Positions 9,232 through 19,326 of a stretch of 64,000 nucleotides of DNA are shown in pieces (position 1 is the stretch's first letter; each line of letters begins with the position of its first letter). Where the stretch lies: positions 1,364,001 to 1,428,000 of the forward strand of contig NZ_CP123499.1 in assembly GCF_029873475.1 (NCBI RefSeq), given 5' to 3'. Source of the DNA: Arsenophonus sp. aPb (GTDB lineage: Bacteria; Pseudomonadota; Gammaproteobacteria; Enterobacterales; Enterobacteriaceae). The notes beneath the pieces are model-generated. The model was not told the DNA's origin. It worked only from the letters and a program-made list of their open reading frames with translations, and did no database searches. A program made the position numbers and the translations under genes.

Positions 9232-10344
9232 ATGAATTCAGGATCCTTCGAACAAATAAAACCAGAACAGTTAACTCAGCAGGTTGCTGAGGTTTTGGAC
9301 ACATTTTTCCATCCAACACTGCAAAGTAATCTGACTACATTAAAAGCATTATATCATTGTGCGTTACTAGATGATGTTTTGCATATTGAATTAGTAATGC
9401 CTTTTGCCTGGAAAACACCTTTTAAGCTATTAATTGACCAGAAAACATCACAATTACGAAAAATAGCTGGTGCGCATGCAGTAGAGTGGAAATTACGGCA
9501 TAATATCAATACATTACGTAGAGTGAATGATTTACCGGGTATTAATGGTGTGCGCAATATTATTGCGATCAGTTCAGGTAAAGGGGGAGTTGGTAAATCA
9601 ACCACGACAGTGAATTTAGCGTTAGCATTGGCGCAAGAAGGCGCGAAGGTAGGTATTCTGGATGCGGATATTTATGGCCCCTCTATTCCGACTATGTTGG
9701 CAACTAAAAACCAGCGACCCACTTCACCTGATGGGCATCATATGGTACCTATAATGGCTTATGGTCTGGCAACTAATTCAATTGGTTATTTAGTAAATGA
9801 TGACAATGCAATGATATGGCGTGGTCCAATGGCTAGCAAGGCCTTGATGCAAATGTTACAGGATACCGAATGGCCAGAATTAGATTATTTAGTGGTCGAT
9901 ATGCCGCCGGGAACTGGTGATATCCAATTAACATTATCACAGAATATACCGGTTACCGCAGCAATTGTGGTTACTACACCGCAAGATATTGCTTTGCTTG
10001 ATGCGATGAAAGGCATTGCGATGTTTGATAAAGTCAAAGTGCCGGTACTGGGGATTGTTGAAAATATGAGTCTCCATATTTGTAGCAATTGTGGCCACAT
10101 AGAGCCCATTTTTGGTTCTGGTGGTGCAGAAAAATTGGCTGAAAAATATCAGTGTAAGCTATTAGGTAAAATACCGTTACATATTTCGCTGCGTGAAGAT
10201 TTAGACCAAGGTCAACCAACGGTTGTTCGAGATCCAGATGGTGAATTTGCTGATATTTATCGGGAAATAGCCTCGACGATATCTGCTCAAATGTACTGGG
10301 CAGGGGAAAAAATTCCCACTGAAATTGCTTTTCGGGCTATTTAA
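9232..10344 (+). CDS. mrp: Mrp/ApbC, P-loop iron-sulfur carrier ATPase
   Basis: Mrp (ApbC) is a MinD/ParA-type ATPase that binds and transfers [4Fe-4S] clusters. The 370-aa protein has an N-terminal DUF59/MIP18-like domain (residues 1-95) and a nucleotide-binding domain with the deviant Walker A SGKGGVGKS at 115-123. The cluster-binding CxxC is Cys284/Cys287 (CSNC). E. coli Mrp is 369 aa. A GGAG ribosome site precedes the ATG. The location beside metG is conserved, and the gene ends at its own terminator, so it is monocistronic. Confidence 0.97.
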   Translation: MNSGSFEQIKPEQLTQQVAEVLDTFFHPTLQSNLTTLKALYHCALLDDVLHIELVMPFAWKTPFKLLIDQKTSQLRKIAGAHAVEWKLRHNINTLRRVNDLPGINGVRNIIAISSGKGGVGKSTTTVNLALALAQEGAKVGILDADIYGPSIPTMLATKNQRPTSPDGHHMVPIMAYGLATNSIGYLVNDDNAMIWRGPMASKALMQMLQDTEWPELDYLVVDMPPGTGDIQLTLSQNIPVTAAIVVTTPQDIALLDAMKGIAMFDKVKVPVLGIVENMSLHICSNCGHIEPIFGSGGAEKLAEKYQCKLLGKIPLHISLREDLDQGQPTVVRDPDGEFADIYREIASTISAQMYWAGEKIPTEIAFRAI

Positions 10345-10399
10345 ACTGATTAATCCCATGATTCATTGATTGAAAATAAATATGAGGTGATAATTATTG

Positions 10400-10436
10400 T
10401 TAGGTCTTGCTATAAAAATTAGCTAGACCTAATTTT
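10400..10436 (+). terminator. Terminator after mrp
   Basis: Two stacked stems (TTAGGTCT with AGACCTAA, then GCTA with TAGC around a 7-nt loop) are followed by TTTT. It lies about 55 bp past the mrp stop and before udk. Confidence 0.8.
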
Positions 10437-10531
10437 AAATGCTGGAAGATACTAAAATAACCCCTTATAATTCCTGCGATCATAATATTTAATTATATTA
10501 ATTTCCTTTATTCAAATTCAGGTTATTTAAA

Positions 10532-11173
10532 ATGGCTGATACAGCACATAAGTGCGCTATTGTAGGTATATCAGGTGCTTCAGCATCGGGTAAAAGTCTT
10601 ATTGCGAAAACGCTTTATCATGAATTACTTACTCAAGTGGGTGACCATAATATTGGTGTGATTACTGAGGATTGTTACTATCGAGATCAACATGATATTC
10701 CGATGGAAGAACGAGTGAAAGTAAACTATGACCACCCAAACTCAATGGATCATGATCTGCTTTGTTATCATCTTCAATTGTTAAAGAGCGGAAAAGGCAT
10801 TGATCTGCCGCAATATGATTATACTCAGCATACACGTAAGCCTGAGACCATTTTTTTTCAACCCAAAAAAGTCATTATTATTGAAGGTATTTTATTATTA
10901 ACGGATAAGCGGTTACGCAAAAATATGGATTTTGCCATTTATGTTGATACGCCACTGGATATTTGCTTAGTAAGAAGAATCAAACGGGATGTAAATGAAC
11001 GAGGGCGAACATTAGATTCTGTTATTGAACAGTATACTAAAACAGTCCGTCCAATGTTTCTTCAGTTTATTGAGCCATCAAAACAGTATGCAGATATTAT
11101 TGTCCCTCGAGGCGGAAAAAATCGGGTGGCGATTGATATTCTAAAAGCTAAAATAGGGGAGTTCTGCCAGTAA
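10532..11173 (+). CDS. udk: Uridine kinase (Udk)
   Basis: Udk phosphorylates uridine and cytidine with GTP or ATP for pyrimidine salvage. The 213-aa protein (E. coli also 213) carries the P-loop GASASGKS at residues 15-22, the EDCYYRDQ and NYDHPNSMDHDLL substrate blocks, and the lid RRIKRDVNERGR. It is followed 41 bp later by dcd, and the pair is adjacent in E. coli too, suggesting one pyrimidine unit. Since cdd is missing at the yohK-sanA locus, cytidine kinase activity may matter more here; that is inference. Confidence 0.97.
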   Translation: MADTAHKCAIVGISGASASGKSLIAKTLYHELLTQVGDHNIGVITEDCYYRDQHDIPMEERVKVNYDHPNSMDHDLLCYHLQLLKSGKGIDLPQYDYTQHTRKPETIFFQPKKVIIIEGILLLTDKRLRKNMDFAIYVDTPLDICLVRRIKRDVNERGRTLDSVIEQYTKTVRPMFLQFIEPSKQYADIIVPRGGKNRVAIDILKAKIGEFCQ

Positions 11174-11214
11174 ATCTATAAATAGATTAGGCATTCTCGC
11201 AAGGAGATGGAAAA

Positions 11215-11817
11215 ATGCGACTTTGTGACCGCGATATAGTTAAATGGCTTGATGAAAAGAAATTGGTGATAGAACCACGTCCATCAATCGAACGGATCAA
11301 TGGGGCCACAGTTGATGTTTGTCTAGGCAATAAATTTCGAGTATTTCAGGGTTATACTGCACCTTATATCGATCTTAGTGGGCCGAAAAATGAAGTTAAT
11401 GCTGCATTGGATCGGGTGATGAGTGATGAAATCACCTTGAACCATAATGATGCGTTTTTTTTGCATCCGGGTGAATTAGCATTGGCGGTCACTTTAGAAT
11501 CAGTTACCTTACCTGATAATGTTGTTGGTTGGCTTGATGGTCGTTCTTCTCTTGCTCGCTTGGGGTTAATGGTGCATGTTACTGCTCACCGTATTGATCC
11601 CGGTTGGTGTGGTCAGATTGTGCTTGAGTTTTATAATTCAGGTAAACTGCCATTGGCATTACGTCCGGGTATGGTTATTGGTGCATTAAGTTTTGAAGCC
11701 TTATCCGGTTCAGCTGATCGTCCCTATAATCGTCGTCAGGATGCAAAGTATAAAAATCAACAAGGTGCGGTCGGCAGTAGAATTAGTGAAGAGGGTAAAA
11801 ATAATCATAAATTGTGA
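11215..11817 (+). CDS. dcd: dCTP deaminase (Dcd)
   Basis: Dcd deaminates dCTP to dUTP, the main source of dUMP for thymidylate in enteric bacteria. The 200-aa protein is slightly longer than E. coli Dcd (193 aa) at the C-terminus. The catalytic block LDGRSSLARLG and the VTAHRIDPGWCGQIVLEFYN block, with the essential Glu, are intact. AAGGAGA precedes the ATG. Its position between udk and asmA is as in E. coli. Confidence 0.97.
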   Translation: MRLCDRDIVKWLDEKKLVIEPRPSIERINGATVDVCLGNKFRVFQGYTAPYIDLSGPKNEVNAALDRVMSDEITLNHNDAFFLHPGELALAVTLESVTLPDNVVGWLDGRSSLARLGLMVHVTAHRIDPGWCGQIVLEFYNSGKLPLALRPGMVIGALSFEALSGSADRPYNRRQDAKYKNQQGAVGSRISEEGKNNHKL

Positions 11818-11959
11818 TATTTTAAGTTAATTAATTCGGTGTTTTGCTGAGATCATGCTATAACCAAAATAATTCTATTTTCTCAGGTTACGGGAAATAA
11901 GCTTTATCTCATGATGAAGTCATTAATTGGTTGTTTAAGTACCATTGATGGAGACAGTG

Positions 11960-13783
11960 ATGAAACGATTTTTGACAACATTAGCTATCCTGATGGTGGT
12001 TATTTTAGCAGGATTAACGACGCTAGTGTTGCTTGTTAATCCCAATGATTTTCGTCACTATTTAATTGATAAAGTTGAACAAAAAAGTGGCTATCATTTG
12101 GTTTTTCAAGGCGAAATGCGTTGGCATGTATGGCCCAGGCTAAGTATTATTACTGGGCCAATTTCACTCACTGCATCAGGCGCGACTAAGCCAGCGATTA
12201 TTGCAGATAACATGCGGCTTGATGTCTCGTTATGGCCGCTAATTTCCCATCAACTTTCAGTTGAACAGATTGTAATTAGTGGTGCAGTTTTGCGCTCTAC
12301 ACCAGACAGTGCACCAAAATTAAATCAAGATGATCCCATTGCACCGGAAGGTCTTAACCGTATTAGTAGAAAAAATAATAATGATAGTAAATGGTTATTT
12401 GAGATTAATAAAATTAAATTGAACGATAGTTTGTTAATTTGGCAGTTGGATAATGATACTCAGTTAAATATGCGTAATATTATGTTATCACTCGATAGGC
12501 AGGATGATCATTTTATTAACGTTAACTTTAGCAGCAATGTGAGTAAGGATCAGCAAGATCTAACTTTTTCTTTAAAAAGTAAACTTAATATTGCAGATTA
12601 TCCGCATCAAATCGCTGGCGAAATTAATCAATTAGAATATAAGATGAGTGGTATTAATTTACCAACAGATGGAATTAGCGGCGATGCGACTTTATTGTTT
12701 AATTATTTGCGTGGTCAACAACCCGTATTAACTCTTTCAAATTTAGCTATTAATGTTAACGATAGCCATTTAACTGGCAATTTGGTTGCTCAGTTAGGTA
12801 ACTCACCAGATTATCAATTAAATATTGCTTCAACCAAACTGGATCTTGATAAGATTTTAGGTTGGCAACCTTTATTGCAGCCTCTGATAGAGACAAAAAT
12901 AACACCTCAGATGAGTACTAAGCCTGTTATTGCTACAGCTAACACCGATAGTTATGATCTTAGCTATTTAAAGCAATTTCCATTTCAAGCGACAATTTCT
13001 GCCGATAAACTCATATATCGAGGTTTAATTGTTGATAGCTTCAAGTCTAAGATAACCAATAAAAAAGCGTTATTAAATGTTAGTCAGCTAGAAGGTGGAT
13101 TATTAGGTGGAAATTTTGAATTACCTATTAGTTTAAATTATGAAAATAGTCCGGTTATTGTCACGGCTAAACCTAAATTTAATAATGTTAAGTTGGCTCC
13201 TTTACTTCAAGCATTTAACATGCCCGCTAAACTAGATGGTTCACTGATATTAACCGCAAACTTATCGGGGCCTGGTTATGGTAAATTCGCGGTGCTAAAT
13301 TTTTGGTCCGGTAACGCTAATGTAATGTTATCCAAGGCACAATTAGCAGGATTAAATATAGCTTCTTTAATCCAACATGCTTTTTCACGCCTTTCTGATA
13401 AAGTTGATACTCCCCAAAATCTTGCAGATAATACTCAAATTGAAAATTTAAATGTTGATACAAAATTTAATAAAGGTTTGTTGTCGTTCACAAATTTGGT
13501 TGCTTCTTCTGACGCTATCAGTATTGATGGTAACGGTTGGTTAAATTTAGCGAGCAAATCTGCAGACGTGAAATTGTTGGTTAACATCAATAAAGGCTGG
13601 CATGGAGATGATAATTTTATTAATAAACTGAAAAAATTGGTAATTCCTCTACGTATTTATGGTAAGTGGCAAAATTTACAATATCAATTGAATATTGAAA
13701 AATTACTGCGTGATGAGTTTCAATCACAAGCTAAAAAAGCATTAGATAGTTGGTTAGAAAAAGAAGTTAAATTGCAACATTAG
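11960..13783 (+). CDS. asmA: AsmA, inner-membrane-anchored AsmA-like/TAM family protein
   Basis: AsmA has one N-terminal membrane anchor and a long periplasmic body of the bridge-like lipid-transfer type; loss alters outer-membrane assembly in E. coli. The protein is 607 aa (E. coli 617), begins MKRFLTTLAILM, and keeps the VNPNDFR, RWHVWP and ADNMRLDV blocks. I chose the ATG at 11960 because GGAGA is 6 nt upstream; earlier in-frame TTG and ATG codons at 11945 and 11948 overlap that ribosome site. It follows dcd as in E. coli and converges on yegH. Confidence 0.94.
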   Translation: MKRFLTTLAILMVVILAGLTTLVLLVNPNDFRHYLIDKVEQKSGYHLVFQGEMRWHVWPRLSIITGPISLTASGATKPAIIADNMRLDVSLWPLISHQLSVEQIVISGAVLRSTPDSAPKLNQDDPIAPEGLNRISRKNNNDSKWLFEINKIKLNDSLLIWQLDNDTQLNMRNIMLSLDRQDDHFINVNFSSNVSKDQQDLTFSLKSKLNIADYPHQIAGEINQLEYKMSGINLPTDGISGDATLLFNYLRGQQPVLTLSNLAINVNDSHLTGNLVAQLGNSPDYQLNIASTKLDLDKILGWQPLLQPLIETKITPQMSTKPVIATANTDSYDLSYLKQFPFQATISADKLIYRGLIVDSFKSKITNKKALLNVSQLEGGLLGGNFELPISLNYENSPVIVTAKPKFNNVKLAPLLQAFNMPAKLDGSLILTANLSGPGYGKFAVLNFWSGNANVMLSKAQLAGLNIASLIQHAFSRLSDKVDTPQNLADNTQIENLNVDTKFNKGLLSFTNLVASSDAISIDGNGWLNLASKSADVKLLVNINKGWHGDDNFINKLKKLVIPLRIYGKWQNLQYQLNIEKLLRDEFQSQAKKALDSWLEKEVKLQH

Positions 13784-13806
13784 TTTAAGCTAATCTTTAT
13801 AGTAAA

Positions 13807-13835
13807 TTTAACGCGCCATGAATCAGCGCGTTAAA
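13807..13835. terminator. Bidirectional terminator between asmA and yegH
   Basis: A perfect 10-bp stem (TTTAACGCGC and GCGCGTTAAA) with a 9-nt loop lies between the convergent stop codons. Its position, GC-rich stem core and flanking A/T suit termination in both directions. Confidence 0.85.
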
Positions 13836-13836
13836 G

Positions 13837-15426
13837 TTATGTTAAAGTAATATTTTGTTTAACATCTTTTTTAGCCAGTTGCAGGGGGGTGATCAATACT
13901 TTTTTAAGGCGGTGGCTGGTTACTTCCAACGGTTCAAAAATCCAATTTTCAATTTTAATACGTTCACCAACAACCGGCATTCGTTGTAAATGCTCCATTA
14001 ATAATCCGGCTATCGTCTCATATTCACGTTTTTCATCAAGCGTAATTGGTACATAAAGGATCAGATCTTCTAAAGGCATAAAGCCATTAGCAACCCAGCG
14101 ACTATCCTCTAATTGTTGAATATCATGACGAGAATCCACCTCTTCTTCACTGATTGGCATATTACCGGCAATAGTTTCCATAATATCTGTCAGCGTAACT
14201 ATCCCTTCGACAGAGCCAAATTCATCAACAATAAAGGCAAAATGAGTATGAGCTTTACGAAATTGCTCCAATGCTTGAAGTAATGATAAACCTTCAGGGA
14301 AAATTAGTGGTTGAGTAATTAGGGCATGTAAGTTAAGTTTTTGCTTTTTTAATTGTTGATTTAATATGTCGATAACATGTATAACCCCGACAGGCTCATC
14401 GCTTATTGATTCATCCGTAACAACAAGACGTGTATGGGGTGTTTTTTCTAATAATGAAAGTAGCTTATCCGCAGACTTGTTGATATCAATATATTCAACG
14501 TCATGGCGCGAAGTCATAATACTACTAATATTACGTTGAGCGAATCCTAATAAACGCACAATCATTTGTCGTTCTTGTGGATCAAAAATGCCATTATTAT
14601 CAGCAATCAAATCAGAGGTGCGATGATCTAATTCAGCGCGTTCATGTTGACCATCTAAAACCCGCAATACTGCTTCAGCGGTTCTTTCTCGTAGTGATTT
14701 GCTTCCTTTTAAAAAACGGCGTCGATTAAAGGAAGCAAATTGATTAAATGATTCGATCATAATAGAAAAACCAATAGCGGCGTATAAATAGCCTTTCGGT
14801 ATCAGATAACCGAATCCTTCAGCCACTAAGCTGAAACCTATCATAAGTAAAAAACTGAGACAGAGAATAACAATAGTTGGATGGGTATTAACGAACATGG
14901 TTAAAGGTTTACTAGCGATAATCATTAAAATCATAGCAATAGTGACTGCCGCAATCATAATGCCAATGTGTTCAACCATGCCAACAGCTGTAATAACTGA
15001 ATCAAGTGAAAAAATAGCATCTAATACAATAATTTGTGCTACAACAGCCCAGAATTTGGCCGTTTTGCGTTGTTTGCCAGATTGTTTATCTTTACCTTCT
15101 AACCGCTCATTAAGCTCCATAGTGGCTTTAAAAAGCAGAAAAAGCCCACCACCAAGCATTAAAATATCGCGCGCGCTAAATGGGTGACCCCAAATGTTAA
15201 TGATAGGATTAGTTAAGGAAACGAGTAAAGTAAGACTAAATAATAAGATAACACGCATGAATAGTGCGCATGTTAAACCGGTTATTCTTGCTTTATTACG
15301 TAATTTAGCTGGTAATTTATCAGCTAAGATAGCGATAAAGACTAAATTATCAATGCCAAGTACGATTTCGAGTACGATAAGAGTAAGAAGCCCCGCCCAC
15401 ATCGTAGGATCAGCGATCCATTCCAT
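13837..15426 (-). CDS. yegH: YegH, TerC-CBS-CorC_HlyC membrane protein
   Basis: The 529-aa protein (E. coli YegH 527 aa) has an N-terminal TerC-type membrane domain (about residues 1-240, seven helices, acidic LGIDNLVFI and DAIFSLDSV motifs), then a CBS-domain pair (about 290-430) and a C-terminal CorC_HlyC ion-transport-associated domain (about 440-520). TerC proteins are linked to metal (Mn2+) export, and CorC-type domains to Mg2+/Co2+ efflux; the substrate of YegH is not known. Location next to asmA is conserved. It is intact, divergent from gnd. Confidence 0.93.
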   Translation of the reverse strand: MEWIADPTMWAGLLTLIVLEIVLGIDNLVFIAILADKLPAKLRNKARITGLTCALFMRVILLFSLTLLVSLTNPIINIWGHPFSARDILMLGGGLFLLFKATMELNERLEGKDKQSGKQRKTAKFWAVVAQIIVLDAIFSLDSVITAVGMVEHIGIMIAAVTIAMILMIIASKPLTMFVNTHPTIVILCLSFLLMIGFSLVAEGFGYLIPKGYLYAAIGFSIMIESFNQFASFNRRRFLKGSKSLRERTAEAVLRVLDGQHERAELDHRTSDLIADNNGIFDPQERQMIVRLLGFAQRNISSIMTSRHDVEYIDINKSADKLLSLLEKTPHTRLVVTDESISDEPVGVIHVIDILNQQLKKQKLNLHALITQPLIFPEGLSLLQALEQFRKAHTHFAFIVDEFGSVEGIVTLTDIMETIAGNMPISEEEVDSRHDIQQLEDSRWVANGFMPLEDLILYVPITLDEKREYETIAGLLMEHLQRMPVVGERIKIENWIFEPLEVTSHRLKKVLITPLQLAKKDVKQNITLT

Positions 15427-15659
15427 AAAATTTATTTTACCCTCTAATATGACGGCTCATGCCGCCCTTTAGAATAATGGGCACTTTGAACAAAAATTTC
15501 AATATAATAACGTTTTTTTAATCGCTTTTAGCCGAAATATCGTGTGGTTGAAGGCATGAAATTACTATCACCAAACTATAGAGTAAGTTAATATATCAAT
15601 ACGTAAAAATATATTTGCTCGTTAACTGTGGGTAATGAATTGTCAGACAGGAGTTTTTC

Positions 15660-17072
15660 ATGTCAAAACAACAAATTGGTGTAGTTGGTATGGCTGTTAT
15701 GGGGCGTAATTTAGCGCTCAATATTGAAAGCCGGGGTTATTCTGTTTCGATTTTTAATCGCTCGAAAGAAAAAACCGATGAAGTGATCGAAGAAAACCCA
15801 GGTAGAAAATTAATCCCCTGTCATACGATTAAGGAATTTGTTGATTCATTAGAAAAACCACGTCGTATTTTATTAATGGTAAAAGCGGGTGAGGCGACAG
15901 ATAAAACTATAGCTTCATTAACACCTTATCTGGATAAAGGTGATATCCTAATCGATGGTGGTAATACTTATTTTCAGGATACTATTCGACGTAATCAAGA
16001 ACTTTCAGCGCAAGGATTTAATTTTATTGGAACCGGCGTTTCTGGCGGTGAAGAGGGTGCATTAAAAGGGCCTTCTATCATGCCTGGTGGGCAGAAACAG
16101 GCTTATGACTTAGTAGAACCTATCTTGCAACAAATTGCAGCTAAGGCAGATGGTGAGCCTTGTGTAAGCTATATTGGTCCTGATGGTGCAGGTCATTATG
16201 TAAAAATGGTACATAATGGCATCGAGTATGGTGATATGCAGCTTATTGCTGAAGTTTATTCTATCCTCAAAAACGCATTAAAGTTAACTAATGAAGAATT
16301 AGCCGATATTTTTACTGAATGGAATAAAGGTGAATTAAGTAGTTATCTAATCGAAATTACGGCGGATATATTCCGTAAGAAAGAAGACAAAACCAATAAT
16401 TATTTGATTGATGTTATATTGGATGAAGCCGCTAATAAAGGAACCGGTAAATGGACCAGTCAAAGTGCTTTAGACTTGGGAGTGCCGGTTACGCTGATTA
16501 CTGAATCGGTATTTGCACGTTATCTCTCTTTTTTAAAAACGCAGCGGGTTGCAGCAGCAAAAATTCTGACTGGGCCAGTGGTTAATTCATTTAAAGGTGA
16601 TAAGCAGGAATTTATTGAAAAGGTTCGCCGTGCACTTTACTTAGGTAAAATTGTGTCTTATGCACAGGGATTTCAGCAATTAAAGGCCGCATCGGATGAA
16701 TATCACTGGCAGCTAAATTATGGAGAAATTGCCAGGATTTTCCGCGCAGGATGTATCATTCGGGCGCAATTTTTGCAAAAAATTACTGATGCGTATAGCC
16801 AAAACCCATCTTTAGCAAACTTGATGTTAGCGCCTTATTTTAAAAATATTACTGATGAATATCAGCAATCGTTACGGGATATTGTCTGTTTTGGTGTACA
16901 AAATGGTATTCCGTTACCCACGCTCACGGCAGCAATTTCTTATTATGATAGTTATCGTTCGGCAGTTTTACCGGCAAACTTAATTCAAGCACAACGTGAT
17001 TATTTTGGCGCTCATACTTATAAAAGGATTGATAAAGAAGGTATTTTTCATACCGAATGGTTAGATAAATAA
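15660..17072 (+). CDS. gnd: 6-phosphogluconate dehydrogenase, decarboxylating (Gnd)
   Basis: Gnd oxidises 6-phosphogluconate to ribulose 5-phosphate with NADP+, the third step of the oxidative pentose phosphate pathway. The 470-aa protein (E. coli 468) has the Rossmann motif GVVGMAVMGRNLAL at the N-terminus, the ligand block GTGVSGGEEGA near 128-138, and the catalytic Lys in HYVKMVHNGIEYGDMQ near 183. ACAGGAG precedes the ATG. In E. coli gnd borders the O-antigen/his region; here it follows yegH and no O-antigen cluster is visible. Confidence 0.98.
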   Translation: MSKQQIGVVGMAVMGRNLALNIESRGYSVSIFNRSKEKTDEVIEENPGRKLIPCHTIKEFVDSLEKPRRILLMVKAGEATDKTIASLTPYLDKGDILIDGGNTYFQDTIRRNQELSAQGFNFIGTGVSGGEEGALKGPSIMPGGQKQAYDLVEPILQQIAAKADGEPCVSYIGPDGAGHYVKMVHNGIEYGDMQLIAEVYSILKNALKLTNEELADIFTEWNKGELSSYLIEITADIFRKKEDKTNNYLIDVILDEAANKGTGKWTSQSALDLGVPVTLITESVFARYLSFLKTQRVAAAKILTGPVVNSFKGDKQEFIEKVRRALYLGKIVSYAQGFQQLKAASDEYHWQLNYGEIARIFRAGCIIRAQFLQKITDAYSQNPSLANLMLAPYFKNITDEYQQSLRDIVCFGVQNGIPLPTLTAAISYYDSYRSAVLPANLIQAQRDYFGAHTYKRIDKEGIFHTEWLDK

Positions 17073-17091
17073 GTGTAGTTGAACTGATATC

Positions 17092-17147
17092 AAAACCAAA
17101 TTGGATGGTCTTGACTAATAACGTTAAAGGCCATCTTTATTGGTTTT
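17092..17147 (+). terminator. Terminator after gnd
   Basis: Nested inverted repeats (AAAACCAA with TTGGTTTT, and GATGG with CCATC) begin 20 bp past the gnd stop and end in a T run. This is a plausible intrinsic terminator despite a long central loop. Confidence 0.65.
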
Positions 17148-17710
17148 GGATTAGTGCAGATGGACACATTTATTTGCTGCTGTATTTTGTGACTTTAATT
17201 TTATATCTATTCAAAATAAATAGATTTATACATTATATTGTAATAAAAAATATATTATTTTTTATAAAGTAATTCTTATTTTTGAATGGATTTATTATTT
17301 TTTAATAATATAAAAAAACCATTTGTTATTTGACAAAATTAAACCGTTACTAATTATAGTTAATTTCCTATATTAAGAATATCATTAAGAGTGAAAAATA
17401 GAAACAGTTCGTCACAATAAATTAATAAATAAAATTTATTGTAATTTTTGTAATACATATCACAGTTTTAACATATGAAAATAACTTATTCTTATAATAA
17501 AGAGATAAAAATTAAAAGAATAAATTGGATAATTTAATAAAATTATAAATCAATATTTCTTTATTAGTAAGCTTGATAAAAATAAATATAGTTACTAATC
17601 TATAAATTTATATAATAAGTAGTTGTATGATTTGTTAGCGTGATTTTGTTCATTTATAAGTTGTTAATTATATCTTGTGTAAATATGTTTCACCAATTGG
17701 ATAATACAAT
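17148..17710. other. AT-rich promoter region upstream of the DASS transporter
   Basis: More than 500 bp of very AT-rich DNA without a recognisable gene. The only site I can name is a CRP-like box at 17449-17464. Its length and composition resemble the other long spacers in the window. Confidence 0.6.
17449..17464. promoter_or_regulatory. Candidate CRP (cAMP receptor protein) site
   Basis: TGTAATACATATCACA matches the CRP pattern TGTGA-N6-TCACA in 9 of 10 fixed positions. It lies about 250 bp upstream of the dicarboxylate-type transporter gene, a type of carbon-source gene often under catabolite control. The distance is long, so direct control is uncertain. Confidence 0.45.
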
Positions 17711-19183
17711 ATGGATAAATTGACCCCATTCAAACCTTTACCAACCATAATTGCTATTACAATCACTCTCATCATCTGGTTTATTATTCCCGCTCCAAAT
17801 GGTGTTGATGTTAATGCTTGGCAGTTATTTGCGCTTTTTATTGGGACTATAATAGCCATCATCGGTAAAGCTTTACCTATAGGTGCAATCTCCATTATCG
17901 CTATTGCTTTAATTGCTATTACGGGAGTAACTAATCCCAATAATCCGACAGCAGCAATTAATGATGCATTGAGTGGTTTTTCAAATCAACTTATTTGGTT
18001 GATAGGTATTTCAATAATGATTTCTGTTAGTTTAAATAAGACAGGATTAGGTGCTCGGATTGGTTATTATTTTATTTCTTTATTTGGCAAAAGGACATTA
18101 GGTATTGCTTATTCATTAGCGATTGCAGAGACAATATTAGCGCCGGTTACACCCAGTAATACAGCACGTAGTGGTGGAATTATTCATCCTATTATGCGTT
18201 CAATTTCAAATAGTTTTGGCTCTGATCCAGAATCAAATAGCTCACAAAAAATTGGCCGCTATCTTTCATTGGTTAATTTTAATATTAATCCAATTACATC
18301 AGCGATGTTTATTACGGCAACAGCACCTAATCCATTGATTGTTAGTTTGATTATGGAAAATACATCGCCTCCATTTGAGATCAGTTGGGGAATGTGGGCA
18401 ATAGCTGCTTTTATACCAGGCATAATTTCATTATTAGTTATGCCATTGATTATTTATTGGATTTATCCGCCTGAAATTAAAGTAACACCAGATGCACCCA
18501 ATTTCGCTAAACAAAAATTACATAAGTTAGGACCTATTTCATCTGCAGAAAAAATTACTTTAGCGGTATTTGCCATGCTATTGTTGATGTGGGCTGGTGT
18601 ACCTGCGCTTATTTTCGGTAGCGCTTTTACTATTAACCCTACGGCGGCAGCATTCATTGGTCTTTCCGTTTTACTGTGTTCAGGCGTATTAGCTTGGGAT
18701 GATATTTTAAAAACCAAGGGAGCCTGGGACACAATTACTTGGTTTGCGGCATTGGTTATGATGGCATCTTTCCTAAGTAAGCTTGGATTGACCAATTGGT
18801 TTTCTCAAACAGTAGGAGACGCTATTGATCATATGGGAATCGGCTGGATTGGAGGTATGTTGTTACTTGTTTTGATATATGTCTATTCTCATTACTTTTT
18901 TGCCAGCACAACAGCCCATATTATGGCAATGTTTGCGGCATTTTTTACAGCTGGATTAGCATTAGGCGCTCCACCTATTTTGCTCGGTTTGATCCTGGCT
19001 TTCTCTTCATCATTAATGATGTCGTTAACACATTATGCCACTGGTACCGCGCCAATTATTTTTGGTTCGGGTTATACAACCTTAGCTGAATGGTGGAAAA
19101 TTGGTTTTATATTAAGTGTGGTCAATCTTTTTATTTGGTTTGTCATTGGTGGTTTATGGTGGAAGTTACTAGGATATTGGTAA
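17711..19183 (+). CDS. DASS-family anion transporter (CitT/YbhI-like)
   Basis: This 490-aa inner-membrane protein of the divalent anion:Na+ symporter family has about 12-14 hydrophobic segments. The two SNT-type signature loops are clear: PSNTARSGGIIHPI near residues 150-163 and SLTHYATGTAPIIFGSGY near 437-454. Within the family it resembles the enterobacterial CitT/TtdT/YbhI branch, which exchanges or imports citrate, tartrate, succinate or 2-oxoglutarate. The exact substrate cannot be told from sequence. It stands alone after gnd, with no lyase genes beside it, so a citrate- or tartrate-fermentation operon is not supported. Confidence 0.88.
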   Translation: MDKLTPFKPLPTIIAITITLIIWFIIPAPNGVDVNAWQLFALFIGTIIAIIGKALPIGAISIIAIALIAITGVTNPNNPTAAINDALSGFSNQLIWLIGISIMISVSLNKTGLGARIGYYFISLFGKRTLGIAYSLAIAETILAPVTPSNTARSGGIIHPIMRSISNSFGSDPESNSSQKIGRYLSLVNFNINPITSAMFITATAPNPLIVSLIMENTSPPFEISWGMWAIAAFIPGIISLLVMPLIIYWIYPPEIKVTPDAPNFAKQKLHKLGPISSAEKITLAVFAMLLLMWAGVPALIFGSAFTINPTAAAFIGLSVLLCSGVLAWDDILKTKGAWDTITWFAALVMMASFLSKLGLTNWFSQTVGDAIDHMGIGWIGGMLLLVLIYVYSHYFFASTTAHIMAMFAAFFTAGLALGAPPILLGLILAFSSSLMMSLTHYATGTAPIIFGSGYTTLAEWWKIGFILSVVNLFIWFVIGGLWWKLLGYW

Positions 19184-19326
19184 GATATGATCAATATAAC
19201 TAAATTGCGGTAGTATATCTGTAAGTTAAATAGGCTGTAACGTTTTAAATACAATCTTGTTGTAAGAGCACCACTACAATCTTCTAGCGAGTATATTCGC
19301 TTTATTTAATAAATAAGTGAGGAAAT

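Noticed and set aside
17711..19183. Citrate or tartrate fermentation locus
   Set aside because: The transporter is of the right family, but no citrate lyase or tartrate dehydratase genes adjoin it.
19286..19301. Terminator after the DASS transporter
   Set aside because: The AGCGA/TCGCT stem is only 5 bp and the T run is interrupted; too weak to list.
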